From DASZRZ01 sp963732925 (GTDB lineage: Bacteria; Acidobacteriota; Terriglobia; Terriglobales; Acidobacteriaceae), in the NCBI GenBank assembly GCA_963732925.1, contig CAVTBJ010000006.1:1-64000 (forward strand): a stretch of DNA of 64,000 nucleotides, in the 5' to 3' direction. This document shows positions 27,669 through 37,239 of the stretch, one piece after another. Numbering within the stretch: the stretch's first letter is position 1; each line of letters opens with the position of its first letter. The notes under the pieces were generated by a model, which ran no database searches, had not been told where the DNA came from, and saw only the letters and a list, made by a program, of their open reading frames with translations. Position numbers and translations under genes: made by a program.

Positions 27669-30007
27669 ATGAATCTTACGATCGACAACTTCGATGGCAG
27701 CGGCGCGCGTGACTACAGCACCGCGCTCAATTCGAGCACACGCCGCACATCACCCGGCAACTGAATCGTCCGGCACAGCTTCTGCGCGTGGCTGATTGCC
27801 ACAGGGGTCAGATTACATAGTGCCTAGCGAGGGTGGGCGGGGTTCTACTCAGCCGAGACAATAGCGAAAAATTGTTTACGGGATACATCTCGGTAAGCCC
27901 GAGCTACGAGTACCTTGGCTGGGCAGAAGCAGGCCCGGTATACCGCTACGCTGTTGTGGCCTTGAGCGATAGGATGGCTGCTGGACAATAAGACCCTGCC
28001 GCAACGTGCCGCCTTTCGTGAACCGCTCGGCAGGCGCCATCCTGAAGCAGATGGCCTCAAATCTTGAAATCTCCGATATCTGACGTTTCCGGGTTGCAGG
28101 ACGTCGCGATATACCCGTCTATTCAGCCGTTCCGCAGAGGAAAACATGGTCCGAACACGCGGAGGAGGTCGCGCTGCAATCCCGGGCCAATTATCGCGCG
28201 CACGACGGCGCACTTCACCTGGACCCGGTTGGAACGGTGCCAGGGTACGCGCATATTGGATGAAGCCGATCCGGCGTTCTCCCCTGACCGATTGAAGGTG
28301 ACATCCTCGCGACCGTGGGCGAACGATGCCACTCTCATTGGGCCCTTGGAGCCACGGGTTTACGTGAAGGATTACTTCCTCGGGGACGGATCCAGCCTGC
28401 GCTTTTTCCTTTCGAATATTCCTTTTACCTCGTAGCAATTCCGTGTTTGTAGACGAGGAGTTTCGTGACTCAACGCTCCGCCCTGAATGGTGGACGCTGA
28501 TTGACCCCGGCGATGCGGTCTCTGTAAGCGGGGGGAAACTGCGAATTGAAGGTGGAGGGAAGTGAAGGTGCGATTCCCGTTCTCGTTTGCAGAGCAACTG
28601 GAAATGGGAGGGGCACTGCAACTTCAGCATCGGGGATGTGAGCTTTACGGCCGCCTCCACCGGCATCCTGGAAGATCTACGGCGGAGGGTTGGCACAAGA
28701 CAATGCATGCCGGCTTTGGCATCGCGGCAAACGGCGCGGAATCGAACATTGCGGCATTATCAACGGAGTTGAGACCGGGACTCCCATGGCCACGATTTCC
28801 GGCCGGCGAATGTGCTCCACAACCCGCATCTATGGCCGCGAGAATACCGTCGGGGTCTGACGTTCTATTCTTCGCTGCACCCGGCGGGCAATGGAAAGGG
28901 CAATGTTTCCACTGCTTCGGAAGTGCGGCTCGTTCTGGAAGTACATGAGATCGATCTAAACAATACGGCGTCGCTCATCGCGCCTTCCACCGTCCTCTAC
29001 GACGACGTTGTGTCGAATCCCCCTGACTTCTGTTCCTACACTCTCGTCAATGCGGCGGACACTCACTGCGCCATCACATTCACGCGCCTTCTGCGCACGA
29101 TTGATACCGAGGTGCGCAGTGCCCCTTCGGGAGAAGGCTATCGTACACGCCTGGTAGGAGGGCTGTCTGACGGCGCCGAGTGCCAGGTGACTCAGAGCGG
29201 GGAAGTGTGGTTCTTTCCCGCCTATGTTCCGGCGAGCGACGAAAAGATTGTGGTGCGCTATCGAGGCCGCAATCGAGCGACGGCGCGGTTGCTGGACCCG
29301 CAAAGTGTTGCCTCCGAAGCGCGAGGACCAGACGGCGGCACTCGCGGCACGGTGAGAAATATAACCGCTCCTAGAGCGCGCACCTCTGAAGATTGCCAGA
29401 ACGCCGCACTCGCGCTCCTGGACGATGCTACGCAGATCGCGTGGTCGGGCGAATACACCGCCTGGAGCGACTTCTTGCCGGCAGAGACCAGCGACATTTT
29501 TCCGGGGGACACGGTCGTGGTCCATGCCCCTTCACGCTCGGCCGATTTTTCAGCCATCGTGCGAACAGTTGAAATCGACGTGTCGGACCTGGAAAGCAAG
29601 CGCACGCAGTACCGGATCTCCTTCGCCAACGACGCGGCAGAACTGCTGGCATTGGAGCTGGAACTGCCCTCCGGGTATTACTCGGTGCCGGATCCGGTTT
29701 CCATCAGCGAGATTCCTCGCTCCCTGGGTTCACTCGCTTCGGCGGAGGTTACAGCCATCAGCTCAACCGACGTAACGGTCGACACCTTTTCAGACCCGCC
29801 CGGCGGGGAGGCTTCGAAGTGCGATGGAGCGATGCAGGATGGGGTCCGGACAATGACCGCAATCTAATTGGTCGCTTCACGACACGCACGTTCAGCCTTG
29901 CCAGACTTTCGCGGACACAAACCTACTACCTGCGCCCGTACGATGCTTCTGCTCCACCGCTTTACTCGCGGGATTCCATTGTTCTCCACGTGGATTACCC
30001 CTTGTAG
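27669..30007 (+). pseudogene. Large tail/baseplate protein, frame-broken
   Basis: Starts MNLTIDNFDGSGARDYSTAL (ATG 27669). Readable stretches in order: LFTGYISVSPSYEYLGWAEA, KTWSEHAEEVALQSRANYRA, FSPDRLKVTSSRPWANDATL, LEPRVYVKDYFLGDGSSLRF, then an intact section from about 28812 to 29820 (LVLEVHEIDLNNTASLIAPS, WSGEYTAWSDFLPAETSDIF, VVVHAPSRSADFSAIVRTVE) and a final SLARLSRTQTYYLRPYDASA. More than six shifts lie between 27700 and 28800. Joined length is about 780 residues. It would be the largest tail component, perhaps host-binding or baseplate hub; no tape measure precedes it. Confidence 0.55.
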
Positions 30008-30076
30008 TTGCAGATCAGCAACTAACAGGCATTTCTGAACTCGCGAGAAGCTGGATCTATTCCGGTATCCGAACCC

Positions 30077-30298
30077 ATGAATGACTTTGAGAAGCAGGTT
30101 CTCTCGGATTTGAGTGAGCTAAAAACCCACATGCACTGGCTGGTTGGCAATGGCAAGCCGGGATGGATCCACCAACTATCGGCACGTGTGGACCGGCACG
30201 AGACAGTGCTACAGCGTGCCCGCGGAATGGCCTTGGGACTGGCAGGGCTCCTAACGCTGGTCCATCTCGCAATTGATTATCTGAAATGGAAGCGCTGA
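30077..30298 (+). CDS. Small membrane protein, probable holin
   Basis: Intact 73-residue protein. Residues 1-45 are a soluble helix (KQVLSDLSELKTHMHWLVGN), followed by one transmembrane segment (GMALGLAGLLTLVHLAIDYL) and a basic end KWKR. This layout resembles XhlA-like haemolysin/holin-associated proteins, and an endolysin-like gene follows. The lysis role is inferred. Confidence 0.55.
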   Translation: MNDFEKQVLSDLSELKTHMHWLVGNGKPGWIHQLSARVDRHETVLQRARGMALGLAGLLTLVHLAIDYLKWKR

Positions 30299-30426
30299 GG
30301 CTGACAGGACAATCCCAGTTTTTTGAAGCCGCCGGCGGGTTGCGGTCGCGGCATCGCGAACTGGTGGAATTTTTCCTACAGCCGGCTGCTGAAGCTGCTT
30401 CCCCGCATGGAAGGCAGGACCAGCAC

Positions 30427-30984
30427 GTGAGTGTCCCTTTTTACAACTATCTCAAGCCTCAGATCGCGAAAGCCTGCCTGCAGTATGGGCCGATTTTAGA
30501 TTTTCATTTGACGGGAACGAATGACGGCACGGGGAAGGCCATCGTCGGCTCGCAGCTGCTGTTTGCCATTTCGGGAGTCGAATCCAGTTTCGGCATGAAT
30601 TGCCACCCTCGCCTGGAGCCCGCCTATTGCTATAGCGGCAGGTATGCCTCGAAGCATCCCATGCCGGATCTGCTTTCAGAATTTGGCTCCGATGCCGCCC
30701 GTTCCTATGGACCATGGCAAGTCCTGCTGGCCAATGCTTACGGCTACAAGCCCACCGAATTGAGCATGAACCTGGAAAAGGCTGCGATCGCCACCATCGG
30801 ATTCATTCGCCGCCGGTGCATCGAAGGGCAGAAATGCAAGACGCTGCGCGACTTTTCCGACGCTTACAACTCGGGCAATCCCCGCGACGCCCACATTCCA
30901 GAAAAGTACATCGCGGAGGTGGCGCACAACTACTTTTCTGAAGTGCTTGCCGAACCACTTTCACAAGGAGCAAACACAAGGTGA
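30427..30984 (+). CDS. Endolysin-like lytic transglycosylase (GH23/SLT fold)
   Basis: GTG 30427 is chosen because AGGA stands 7 bases upstream; the same frame is open back to ATG 30286. The protein has the SLT motifs: catalytic Glu in LLFAISGVESSFG, then SYGPWQVLLANAYGY and SDAYNSGNPRD. It would cleave peptidoglycan glycan strands. Its 185 residues carry no signal peptide, fitting holin-dependent release. A short open stretch in another frame (ANWWNFSYSRLLKLLPRMEG) ends in GTGA over this start and may be a further small gene. Confidence 0.65.
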   Translation: MSVPFYNYLKPQIAKACLQYGPILDFHLTGTNDGTGKAIVGSQLLFAISGVESSFGMNCHPRLEPAYCYSGRYASKHPMPDLLSEFGSDAARSYGPWQVLLANAYGYKPTELSMNLEKAAIATIGFIRRRCIEGQKCKTLRDFSDAYNSGNPRDAHIPEKYIAEVAHNYFSEVLAEPLSQGANTR

Positions 30985-31160
30985 ACTGGAAATCTGTCGT
31001 TCCTCTGCTCTTGACCTCTGCGCTGACGGTTGCCACCGTCTTGAGCCCGGCACTCAGCTCTCTGGTTGCTAATCATCCCGAGATTGCCGGGGCATTGGTG
31101 ATTGCAGCCAAACTCCTGCACGCTTCTCTGCCGTCGATCTTTCAGACCGCAGCCCAGTAA
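30981..31160 (+). CDS. Small hydrophobic phage protein, 59 aa
   Basis: GTG 30981 overlaps the endolysin stop (GTGA) and has AAGGAG 10 bases upstream. The protein VNWKSVVPLLLTSALTVATV is hydrophobic, with a second apolar stretch (EIAGALVIAAKLLHASLPSI). One or two membrane spans are likely. Its place in the lysis block suggests a membrane-acting helper. No family recognised. Confidence 0.6.
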   Translation: MNWKSVVPLLLTSALTVATVLSPALSSLVANHPEIAGALVIAAKLLHASLPSIFQTAAQ

Positions 31161-31186
31161 TTGATGTTCCGGGAGGAAAACTTACC

Positions 31187-31534
31187 ATGGCATTCGGATT
31201 TACAAGTGTTGGACATTTCTTTGCCGCCGTAGCCAGCGATCTGGTGAAAGCCGCCAAAGTCATTACCGGCGTGGCCGACAAGGTACAAGCGGTTGCTCCG
31301 TCGATTCAAGGCCTGGAACCCGCAATCGAAGGCATCGAGCAGGGGCTCATACCGACCGCCGTTCCTATTACTCGGGCAGCATTCTTCTTCCTCGGTGAAG
31401 CGGTAGCGGCGGTCCAGGCCGGGAAGAACGCAGTACAAATCGCGGAAACGGACATTGCTTCCATCAAAGCGGAAATTCTGCCCGTGCTGGCGGCGTTCGC
31501 CAAATCTCAAGGGGTCGCGAGTCCAGCCCAATGA
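31187..31534 (+). CDS. Small alanine-rich helical protein, 115 aa
   Basis: Intact; GGGAGG stands about 10 bases before ATG 31187. Long amphipathic helices (HFFAAVASDLVKAAKVITGV, AAFFFLGEAVAAVQAGKNAV) with no charged clusters, possibly membrane-associated. It ends in an ATGA overlap with the next gene. Similar Ala/Val-rich proteins occur near phage lysis genes; function unknown. Confidence 0.6.
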   Translation: MAFGFTSVGHFFAAVASDLVKAAKVITGVADKVQAVAPSIQGLEPAIEGIEQGLIPTAVPITRAAFFFLGEAVAAVQAGKNAVQIAETDIASIKAEILPVLAAFAKSQGVASPAQ

Positions 31535-31704
31535 CCGACTCCAAGCAGCTCTGGTCCGGCCATGTCTCCGTTTGGATCGACGAGGACGGCAAGAAGCTAA
31601 TCCGCTATTGTGCTGACGGAGAAAACACTGGCAAGACGTACGAGCCGAGTGGCTACTTCGAGAAAAAGGCCGTCAACGGCCTCATCCAGAGCCTCACTCA
31701 ATAG
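31531..31704 (+). CDS. Small protein at end of phage operon, 57 aa
   Basis: Starts in the ATGA overlap with the previous gene and reads MTDSKQLWSGHVSVWIDEDG, then KLIRYCADGENTGKTYEPSG, ending GLIQSLTQ. Compact, beta-rich, soluble. It precedes the cluster terminator. No family recognised. Confidence 0.55.
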   Translation: MTDSKQLWSGHVSVWIDEDGKKLIRYCADGENTGKTYEPSGYFEKKAVNGLIQSLTQ

Positions 31705-31775
31705 AACAGGTACGGCGGATTCTAATTGCGCAGCGGTTGCCAATTCAGCCCACCATCAGCTCCTCACAAGGAAAA

Positions 31776-31796
31776 ACGGCCGCAAATTGCGGCCGT
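31776..31796 (+). terminator. Terminator of phage-like cluster
   Basis: ACGGCCGC-AAATT-GCGGCCGT stem-loop followed by AGTTTCC, 71 bases after the last small gene. Confidence 0.65.
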
Positions 31797-31818
31797 AGTT
31801 TCCGTGTTGATCGTTCCC

Positions 31819-32308
31819 TCAGCTTAACGGCGAGATTTCTTTCGAGACCATCTTCTTGCTCGCCTTTCTCGCGACGCCCTTCTTTTTTGCACTAGTCTTT
31901 TTGGCGCTACTCTTTCTCGCGCTCTTCTTCTTTGCGCTTCCTTTTTTCGCCGCGCCTTTCTTCGCGCCGCCTTTTTTGCGGGCTATCGTCCTGGCGCCGC
32001 CTTTCCTGGCAGATTTCTTCGCGCCTTTCTTGCTCGCTGACTTCTTGCCGCGGCGCCTTCCGAGCAGCTTTCTTTGCCGGGGTCTTGCGTGCCGTTTTCT
32101 TGGCCGCCGGTGCGGGACGGGGAGGAGCAGCCACCGGTGCAGGCGGAGCTGGTGACGGGGCCCCCATGCCGCCGCTCAAGCCCACTCCGGACTCTTCTTC
32201 TTCCTCTTCCTCTTCTTCGTAATCTTCATTCAAATCTTCGCCGTAGGCACCGGCGTCGCCATAATCGTCTTCATCGTCGCGAGCATAGAGAACGTCGTCA
32301 AATGCCAT
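31819..32308 (-). CDS. Histone-H1-like protein with acidic N-terminus and Lys-rich C-terminus, one frame shift
   Basis: ATG 32308 has AGGAGG 5 bases upstream. Residues 1-45 are very acidic (MAFDDVLYARDDEDDYG, then a run of Glu), followed by a Gly/Pro/Ala linker and AAKKTARKTPAKKAARKAP. After a shift near 32060-32070 the frame becomes SASKKGAKKSARKGGA and GAAKKGSAKKKSARKSS, ending KMVSKEISPLS. The tail has the KKxA/AKK repeats of bacterial histone-H1-like DNA-binding proteins. The shift breaks a low-complexity region and may be a sequence error. A role in nucleoid organisation is inferred from composition. Confidence 0.7.
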
Positions 32309-32429
32309 GTCTTCCTCCTGAGGGCACATCCGCTGCCGGGCATGGACTGTTGGTGTCGAGCGGTGCGGCAATCCACTGCAACGGCAACTCGCTGATCCAC
32401 TACAGCAAAGCGTTAGAAAACAGGCGCGG

Positions 32430-32438
32430 ATTATAGCA
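32430..32438 (-). promoter_or_regulatory. Extended -10 promoter of the histone-like gene
   Basis: On the minus strand TGC-TATAAT, a perfect extended -10 box about 120 bases before the start codon. A TTGCCG lies 15 bases further upstream. Confidence 0.55.
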
Positions 32439-32503
32439 CACGCGTTTCGACGGCAAAACTAAGGGTACCTGGCTTCCGGAGGGCGGCAAACGCGCGATGC
32501 GGT

Positions 32504-34396
32504 CTAGCGGCTCTCGTCCGCCGCGCGAATTACTAAAACATCACCCGGACGGATGAGGGATGTAACCTTGTTGTCACGCTGCAGTGCCGAGACCGTGGTG
32601 TTGTAGCGGCTGGCGATGGCGGATAAAGTTTCGCCTTGCTCCACCGTGTGCAAAATCCGGCTGGGCTTAGAAGGGGCTCCTAAACGCTTGACGACATTCG
32701 ACTTCCTTCCGCTGGTGTGCGACGGCAAGGAGTCCCGGTCCGTTGCCGTCCGTGGCCGGTAAACCCGGATGGTATGGCCCGCGATCAACGTGTCGCCTTT
32801 GAGCCGATTCCAGCTTCGCAAACGCTCTGGTGGAACCCCAAAATGCTCCGAGATCGATAGAATCGTGTCTCCTCTACGCACTCTATATCGGGTGGGGGTC
32901 TTGGAAAAAACGATCTCCTCCCGATCCGCCGACCGGCCAGGGGTGACCGGAATAATCAGGCGATCATCCGCCCAGACGTCATCGCTGGAAAGATCATTCA
33001 CCTCACGTATAGCGCTCACGCTGGTGCCGTACTTGTCCGCAATTGCGCCGAGAGTTTCGCCGGAAACGACCCGATGATAGCGCCACCAGACGCGCATGTC
33101 GGGCGGAATGGATGAGATCACCTGCTCCAGTCTGGCTGCGGTACCGCGCGGAACATTGAGCTCAAACTTGCCTTCGCGGGGAGTTGTCATGCGCAGCAGG
33201 CTGGGATTCAGCTCCTGCAGCTTGTCGACCGTAGTGTCCGCGCATTCGGCAACCAGCCGCAAATCCACCGGTGAGTCGAGTTCCACGGACTCGGCTTCCT
33301 CCGGACGTTCCAGTTCCAGATCGTCGAGACCGTACTGGGCAGGATTCTTGGTCATCAGAATGATGGCCAGAATGATGGGGACATAATTCTTGGTCTCAGT
33401 AGGCAACACGTTGCGGCGATAGAGTTGCCAGAAGTCTGCATATCCGGTGCGCTGCACGGCCTGTTGCACTGTTCCTGGACCCGAGTTGTAGGCCGCCATC
33501 GCCAGGTACCAGTCTCCAAACTCCTCGTAGAGATCCCGCAAGTGTCGCGCCGCGGCGCGCGTTGACTTTTCCGGGTCCTGCCGCTCGTCCACCCACCAAC
33601 TATGCTTCAGCCCATACTCGGCGGCACGGCTCGACATGAACTGCCACATGCCACGAGCACCGGCATGGGAGAGCGCCAGCGGAAGGAAGCCGGATTCCGC
33701 CTGAGCAAGGTAGATCAGATCCTGCGGGACTCCTTCCTCCCGCAGAATGCGCAGAATCATCCCGCGATACCGACCGGAGCGAATCAAAGCCTTCTCCAGA
33801 GTGGGACGTCCGCGAGTCGAAAAGTAGCTGATGTAGCTGGCCACCTCGTCGGTAACCATGAGGGGCAGGTCCGAACTGGTCACGCGAACGCTTTGCTCGG
33901 CTTGCGCCCGCAAGCTGGGATCGACGGGGAAGGTGACGGTGCTGGCTTCGTCAATCGGAGCCGGCTCAGACTTCTGTTCGGTAAACCCGTCTCCTTCCTT
34001 CAGCGCAGCAAGTTCAAGGGCCTGCACGCCATCGACAATTTTATCGAATTCGGGCCGCAGGCGGTCGTCCCTGCGAATATCCAGGTCCGAACTCAAGAGC
34101 AAATTGAACGCGCGATCAAATGCCGCTTTGGCGGCCTCCATATGTCCCGCTGCGTAGTTCGATTTTCCGCTCTGATAAGCGTCCTCGACCTGGGCGATCA
34201 ATGCGTCGACCGGATCGGTCTGCGGTGCCGCGGCAGGCTTGGCGGCGGAAGAAGATGTTGAATTGGAAGCAGCCAGTGCGGGGGGAACAGCTTGTGGGGG
34301 AGGAACGGTGGCGACGGTCTTCTTCCCGGCAGCGCAGGAGAAGAACGTAAACAACAAACAGCCTGCGATCGCCAAACGGATGTGCTTTCCTAACAT
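32504..34396 (-). CDS. mltD: Membrane-bound lytic murein transglycosylase D-like lipoprotein with three LysM domains
   Basis: Peptidoglycan-cleaving lipoprotein. ATG 34396 is preceded by GGGGG; an in-frame GTG lies at 34414. A lipobox (LLFTFFSCAAG) marks lipid attachment. The SLT domain has catalytic Glu near residue 234 in YLAQAESGFLPLALSHAGAR and continues MWQFMSSRAAEYGL and AYNSGPGTVQQAV. Three LysM repeats follow (YHRVVSGETLGAIADKYGTS, YRVRRGDTILSISEHFGV, ILHTVEQGETLSAIASRYN), which bind glycan. Its 630 residues and domain order match MltD. Intact frame. Confidence 0.9.
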   Translation of the reverse strand: MLGKHIRLAIAGCLLFTFFSCAAGKKTVATVPPPQAVPPALAASNSTSSSAAKPAAAPQTDPVDALIAQVEDAYQSGKSNYAAGHMEAAKAAFDRAFNLLLSSDLDIRRDDRLRPEFDKIVDGVQALELAALKEGDGFTEQKSEPAPIDEASTVTFPVDPSLRAQAEQSVRVTSSDLPLMVTDEVASYISYFSTRGRPTLEKALIRSGRYRGMILRILREEGVPQDLIYLAQAESGFLPLALSHAGARGMWQFMSSRAAEYGLKHSWWVDERQDPEKSTRAAARHLRDLYEEFGDWYLAMAAYNSGPGTVQQAVQRTGYADFWQLYRRNVLPTETKNYVPIILAIILMTKNPAQYGLDDLELERPEEAESVELDSPVDLRLVAECADTTVDKLQELNPSLLRMTTPREGKFELNVPRGTAARLEQVISSIPPDMRVWWRYHRVVSGETLGAIADKYGTSVSAIREVNDLSSDDVWADDRLIIPVTPGRSADREEIVFSKTPTRYRVRRGDTILSISEHFGVPPERLRSWNRLKGDTLIAGHTIRVYRPRTATDRDSLPSHTSGRKSNVVKRLGAPSKPSRILHTVEQGETLSAIASRYNTTVSALQRDNKVTSLIRPGDVLVIRAADESR

Positions 34397-34716
34397 GTTC
34401 CCCCAAAATGACACGCCGTTTGTGGGGTCGGCACGCGACGGCAGACTCCTGACCTGACGGAGAAATCCTACTTGCGGCTCGCAATCGGGTCAACCCGGAT
34501 CACAACTGTTCGTTGCCGAAAGTATTTGGCCCTTCGATACCGCCCTGGGTTTTACACCTGGGAAAGCGCCTGCGCCCGGATGCGCATCGCGCCCTTCTGG
34601 TTGCAACATGCAACTGCAGAACAGGAATTCCTTTGTGGCAACCTTCATGAGCAGTCCCGGTTCTGAATACCTGTCAGCGCGTCATAATTCAGCTCGTTTG
34701 TGGAGCGATGTGCAGT
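34397..34716. other. Divergent spacer between mltD and the phosphoesterase gene
   Basis: Both neighbours start here and transcribe outward, so their promoters should lie in this stretch. I see no convincing promoter pair, hairpin or repeat. Confidence 0.3.
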
Positions 34717-36573
34717 ATGGCCCCTGCTCATTTTCCTGCTCACAGATTATTGTTAGTGACACTCAACTGCATCCTGCTTTCCACCGTGGCCTGCTCAGGA
34801 GTCTCCGGTTCATCGGGTCAATCGAGTTCAGACAATCCGAAGCCTCCGGCGACACCTGCTCCGACCGTGAGTTCGTTCACAGCGTCCCCCGCCAGCATTG
34901 CTCCCGGCCAAAGTACCACCCTGAGCTGGACCACCAGCAACGCCGATACGGTGACGATCGATCACGGCGTAGGCAGTCAACCGGGAACGGGCCAGATAAC
35001 CGTAACGCCCTCAGTTACCGTGACTTATAGTCTCGTCGCCAATGGCGCAGGCGGGCAAAGTTCTCCGGCTACGGCTACGGTCACTCTCGCTACGGTGACT
35101 GGACTGGCAAACATCAATCACATCCTCTTCATGATTCAGGAAAATCGCTCGTTCGATCAGTACTTTGGGAAGCTGAACGATTACCGTGCGAGCCAGGCGC
35201 TAGGCGCGGACGTGGACGGCATTCCGGCGGGCGGCTACGAACAGGCAGCCTGGGCGGAGGACCAGGCAGGACAAAGGACGAAAACAGGTGCGTCCATCAA
35301 GTCCTTCCACCTGCAAACCTCCTGCGTGGACAACACTACCCCGACGTGGGACTCGGCGCATGCGCAGCGCGACATGGCAGACGGCTGGTCATTCACAGCG
35401 ACAGGCTATGCCTACAGCAGAATCGAATGGGACATCAAAGGGTCGCGCGTGATGGGCTATTACGATCAGAACGATCTGAACTATTACTACTTTATGGCTA
35501 CCCAGTTCGCGACTTCGAACCGGTGGTTCGCGCCCGTGCTGACCCGTACCCAACCGAACCTGATGTATGCCTACGCCGCTACCTCCGCAGGCTACATCTA
35601 TCCGCCGGTGGCGGGCGATCCTCCAATAACCAACCAGACGATTTTCGATCTGCTGGAAGCCAAAGGAATTTCCTGGAAAGTGTACTTCCCGGAACCCTCT
35701 AACAGTACCAGCGTGGAGAGCACAGACGAAGACCCAGAGAGCACTCCAGTGCTCGCGGCCTTCCCCGTCTACCAGAAGTTCCTGCATAGCAAAATCGTTC
35801 CCGTGGGTCATCCGGCAACTGGCAACTCTGCAGCAACGGGCTATTTCGCCGATCTGCAAAACGGCACCCTGCCGTCGGTCGCTTTCATTCTTTCTGACGG
35901 GAGCGACGGACTGGACGAGCACACCGGCCCGGATGGAAGCAATCACGCGCCGTCCCCCAATCCGCAGACTTTCCAGGAGCGGTGCTCATGGCAGCCGCCA
36001 ATTCTCGATCCTGCCAAAGACGACAACGATCCCACAAAATACGATGTTGCCAACTGGAATGCCGGCCCGGGCCCGGCGAAAGACTGTGGAATCAATGTCC
36101 AGGCCGGCGCCAAATACGTATCTGAGCGAATCAATGCACTGATGAACAGTTCATCGTGGAAGGACTCGGTATTTATCCTGAGCTTTGACGAGTGGGGTGG
36201 GGTTTACGATCATGTGAAACCGGCGGCGGCGGTACCACCGGACAACATTCCTCCGCGGTACCGTACCGATCCGACCACGGGGGCCGTGACCAGCGCTCCG
36301 GGCGATTTCAAGACCACCGGATTCCGCGTTCCCCTGGTGGTGATTTCCCCCTTCACCAAGAAGGGCTACGTGTCGAACACCCCGATGGACCATACCGCCG
36401 TCCTGAAACTCATCGAGGATCGTTTCGGCCTGCCCTCGCTCACCAAGCGCGACGCCGCCCAGCCGAGCATGATGGAGTTCTTTGATTTTGATAGTCCACC
36501 CTGGATGACGCCGCCTGCGGATATACCGGTGCAAAACACGAATCTGCCCTGCGACCGCACGATGGTACCGTAG
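34717..36573 (+). CDS. Phospholipase C/phosphoesterase-family lipoprotein
   Basis: Extracytoplasmic phosphoesterase of the phospholipase C/acid phosphatase AcpA family. The ATG at 34717 has GGAG 11 bases away; 34708 is an alternative. A lipobox (CILLSTVACSG) ends the signal peptide. An Ig-like beta domain (FTASPASIAPGQSTTLSWTT) spans about residues 45-130. The catalytic domain starts HILFMIQENRSFDQYFGKL and ends with FILSFDEWGGVYDHVKP and VPLVVISPFTKKGYVSNTP, all characteristic. Exact substrate (phospholipid or phosphate monoester) is unknown. Intact frame, about 618 residues. Confidence 0.9.
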   Translation: MAPAHFPAHRLLLVTLNCILLSTVACSGVSGSSGQSSSDNPKPPATPAPTVSSFTASPASIAPGQSTTLSWTTSNADTVTIDHGVGSQPGTGQITVTPSVTVTYSLVANGAGGQSSPATATVTLATVTGLANINHILFMIQENRSFDQYFGKLNDYRASQALGADVDGIPAGGYEQAAWAEDQAGQRTKTGASIKSFHLQTSCVDNTTPTWDSAHAQRDMADGWSFTATGYAYSRIEWDIKGSRVMGYYDQNDLNYYYFMATQFATSNRWFAPVLTRTQPNLMYAYAATSAGYIYPPVAGDPPITNQTIFDLLEAKGISWKVYFPEPSNSTSVESTDEDPESTPVLAAFPVYQKFLHSKIVPVGHPATGNSAATGYFADLQNGTLPSVAFILSDGSDGLDEHTGPDGSNHAPSPNPQTFQERCSWQPPILDPAKDDNDPTKYDVANWNAGPGPAKDCGINVQAGAKYVSERINALMNSSSWKDSVFILSFDEWGGVYDHVKPAAAVPPDNIPPRYRTDPTTGAVTSAPGDFKTTGFRVPLVVISPFTKKGYVSNTPMDHTAVLKLIEDRFGLPSLTKRDAAQPSMMEFFDFDSPPWMTPPADIPVQNTNLPCDRTMVP

Positions 36574-36609
36574 CGCGCTCATGCGAGGCTGGAGTGGATT
36601 CAGCGGATG

Positions 36610-37239
36610 CTATGCGGCGGTTCCCTGAACTGCGTCGCGTTCCTGGCTTTTCCTGTAGGTGTAAGCAATGCGGTGAATGACGGTCAGGTTTCCGAGGACG
36701 GCGATGACCCAAAGAACCGGCGCCATGCGGTTGAAGAGCGCGCCCAAAATGACCAGAACGATGCGTTCCGGCCGTTCCATGAAGCCCACTTTGCATTGTC
36801 CGATCAGCGACTCCGCCCGCGCCCGCGTGTAGCTCACCATGACGGAGGTGACCATCACCACCGCCGTCAGCACCAGATAAAAAAACCTCTCGGCGCGGGC
36901 GAAGTAGACCAGCAGGCCGAAGTAGAGAGCCACATCGGAGTAGCGGTCGATCACCGAGTCGAAGAAGCCGCCGAAGCTGGTAACTTTCCCGGTTGCCCGC
37001 GCCACCCGCCCGTCCACCATGTCGAAGATTCCGGCTGCAATGATCACCAGACCGGCATAGCGGAACATGTCGATCTGGTTGCCGCCGCGGGCATATCCGA
37101 ACAGAAAGGCGGCAATGCTATTGATCACCAGCCCCATAAACGTCAGCACATTGGGCGATATCCGGGTGAGGGCCAGGCCGTTCACGATCTTGTACAGAAG
37201 CACTGCACAAGCTTTCCCGAAACCGCGCGTCCAGCTCAT
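36610..37239 (-). CDS. CDP-alcohol phosphatidyltransferase
   Basis: Integral membrane enzyme that transfers a phosphatidyl group from CDP-diacylglycerol to an alcohol in phospholipid synthesis. The signature DGRVARATGKVTSFGGFFD followed by SVIDRYSD carries all conserved Asp, Gly and Ala residues. About six transmembrane segments are visible (LTFMGLVINSIAAFLFGYA, FFYLVLTAVVMVTSVMV). The acceptor (inositol phosphate, glycerol phosphate or other) cannot be decided. Its ATG overlaps the greA stop by four bases, so the two are one operon. Confidence 0.9.
   Translation of the reverse strand: MSWTRGFGKACAVLLYKIVNGLALTRISPNVLTFMGLVINSIAAFLFGYARGGNQIDMFRYAGLVIIAAGIFDMVDGRVARATGKVTSFGGFFDSVIDRYSDVALYFGLLVYFARAERFFYLVLTAVVMVTSVMVSYTRARAESLIGQCKVGFMERPERIVLVILGALFNRMAPVLWVIAVLGNLTVIHRIAYTYRKSQERDAVQGTAA

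Larger units (their letters stand above)
13243..31800 (+). mobile_element. Phage-like structural cluster, probably defective prophage
   Basis: All genes run on the plus strand: surface protein, glycosidase, terminase, HipA-like kinase with DUF3037, portal, protease, scaffold-like coiled coil, capsid, head-tail connector, tail proteins, large baseplate-like protein, holin, endolysin and small proteins. It is bounded by terminators at 13184 and 31776. No integrase, excisionase, replication gene, tape-measure protein or attachment repeat was seen. Most large genes are frame-broken. It may be a decaying prophage or a reduced particle-producing element; the S24 repressor at 6844 might be its former regulator. 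Confidence 0.75.

Noticed and set aside
32180..32225. Short tandem GAA/GAG-type repeats, considered as a CRISPR or satellite
   Set aside because: They encode the Glu run of the histone-like protein.
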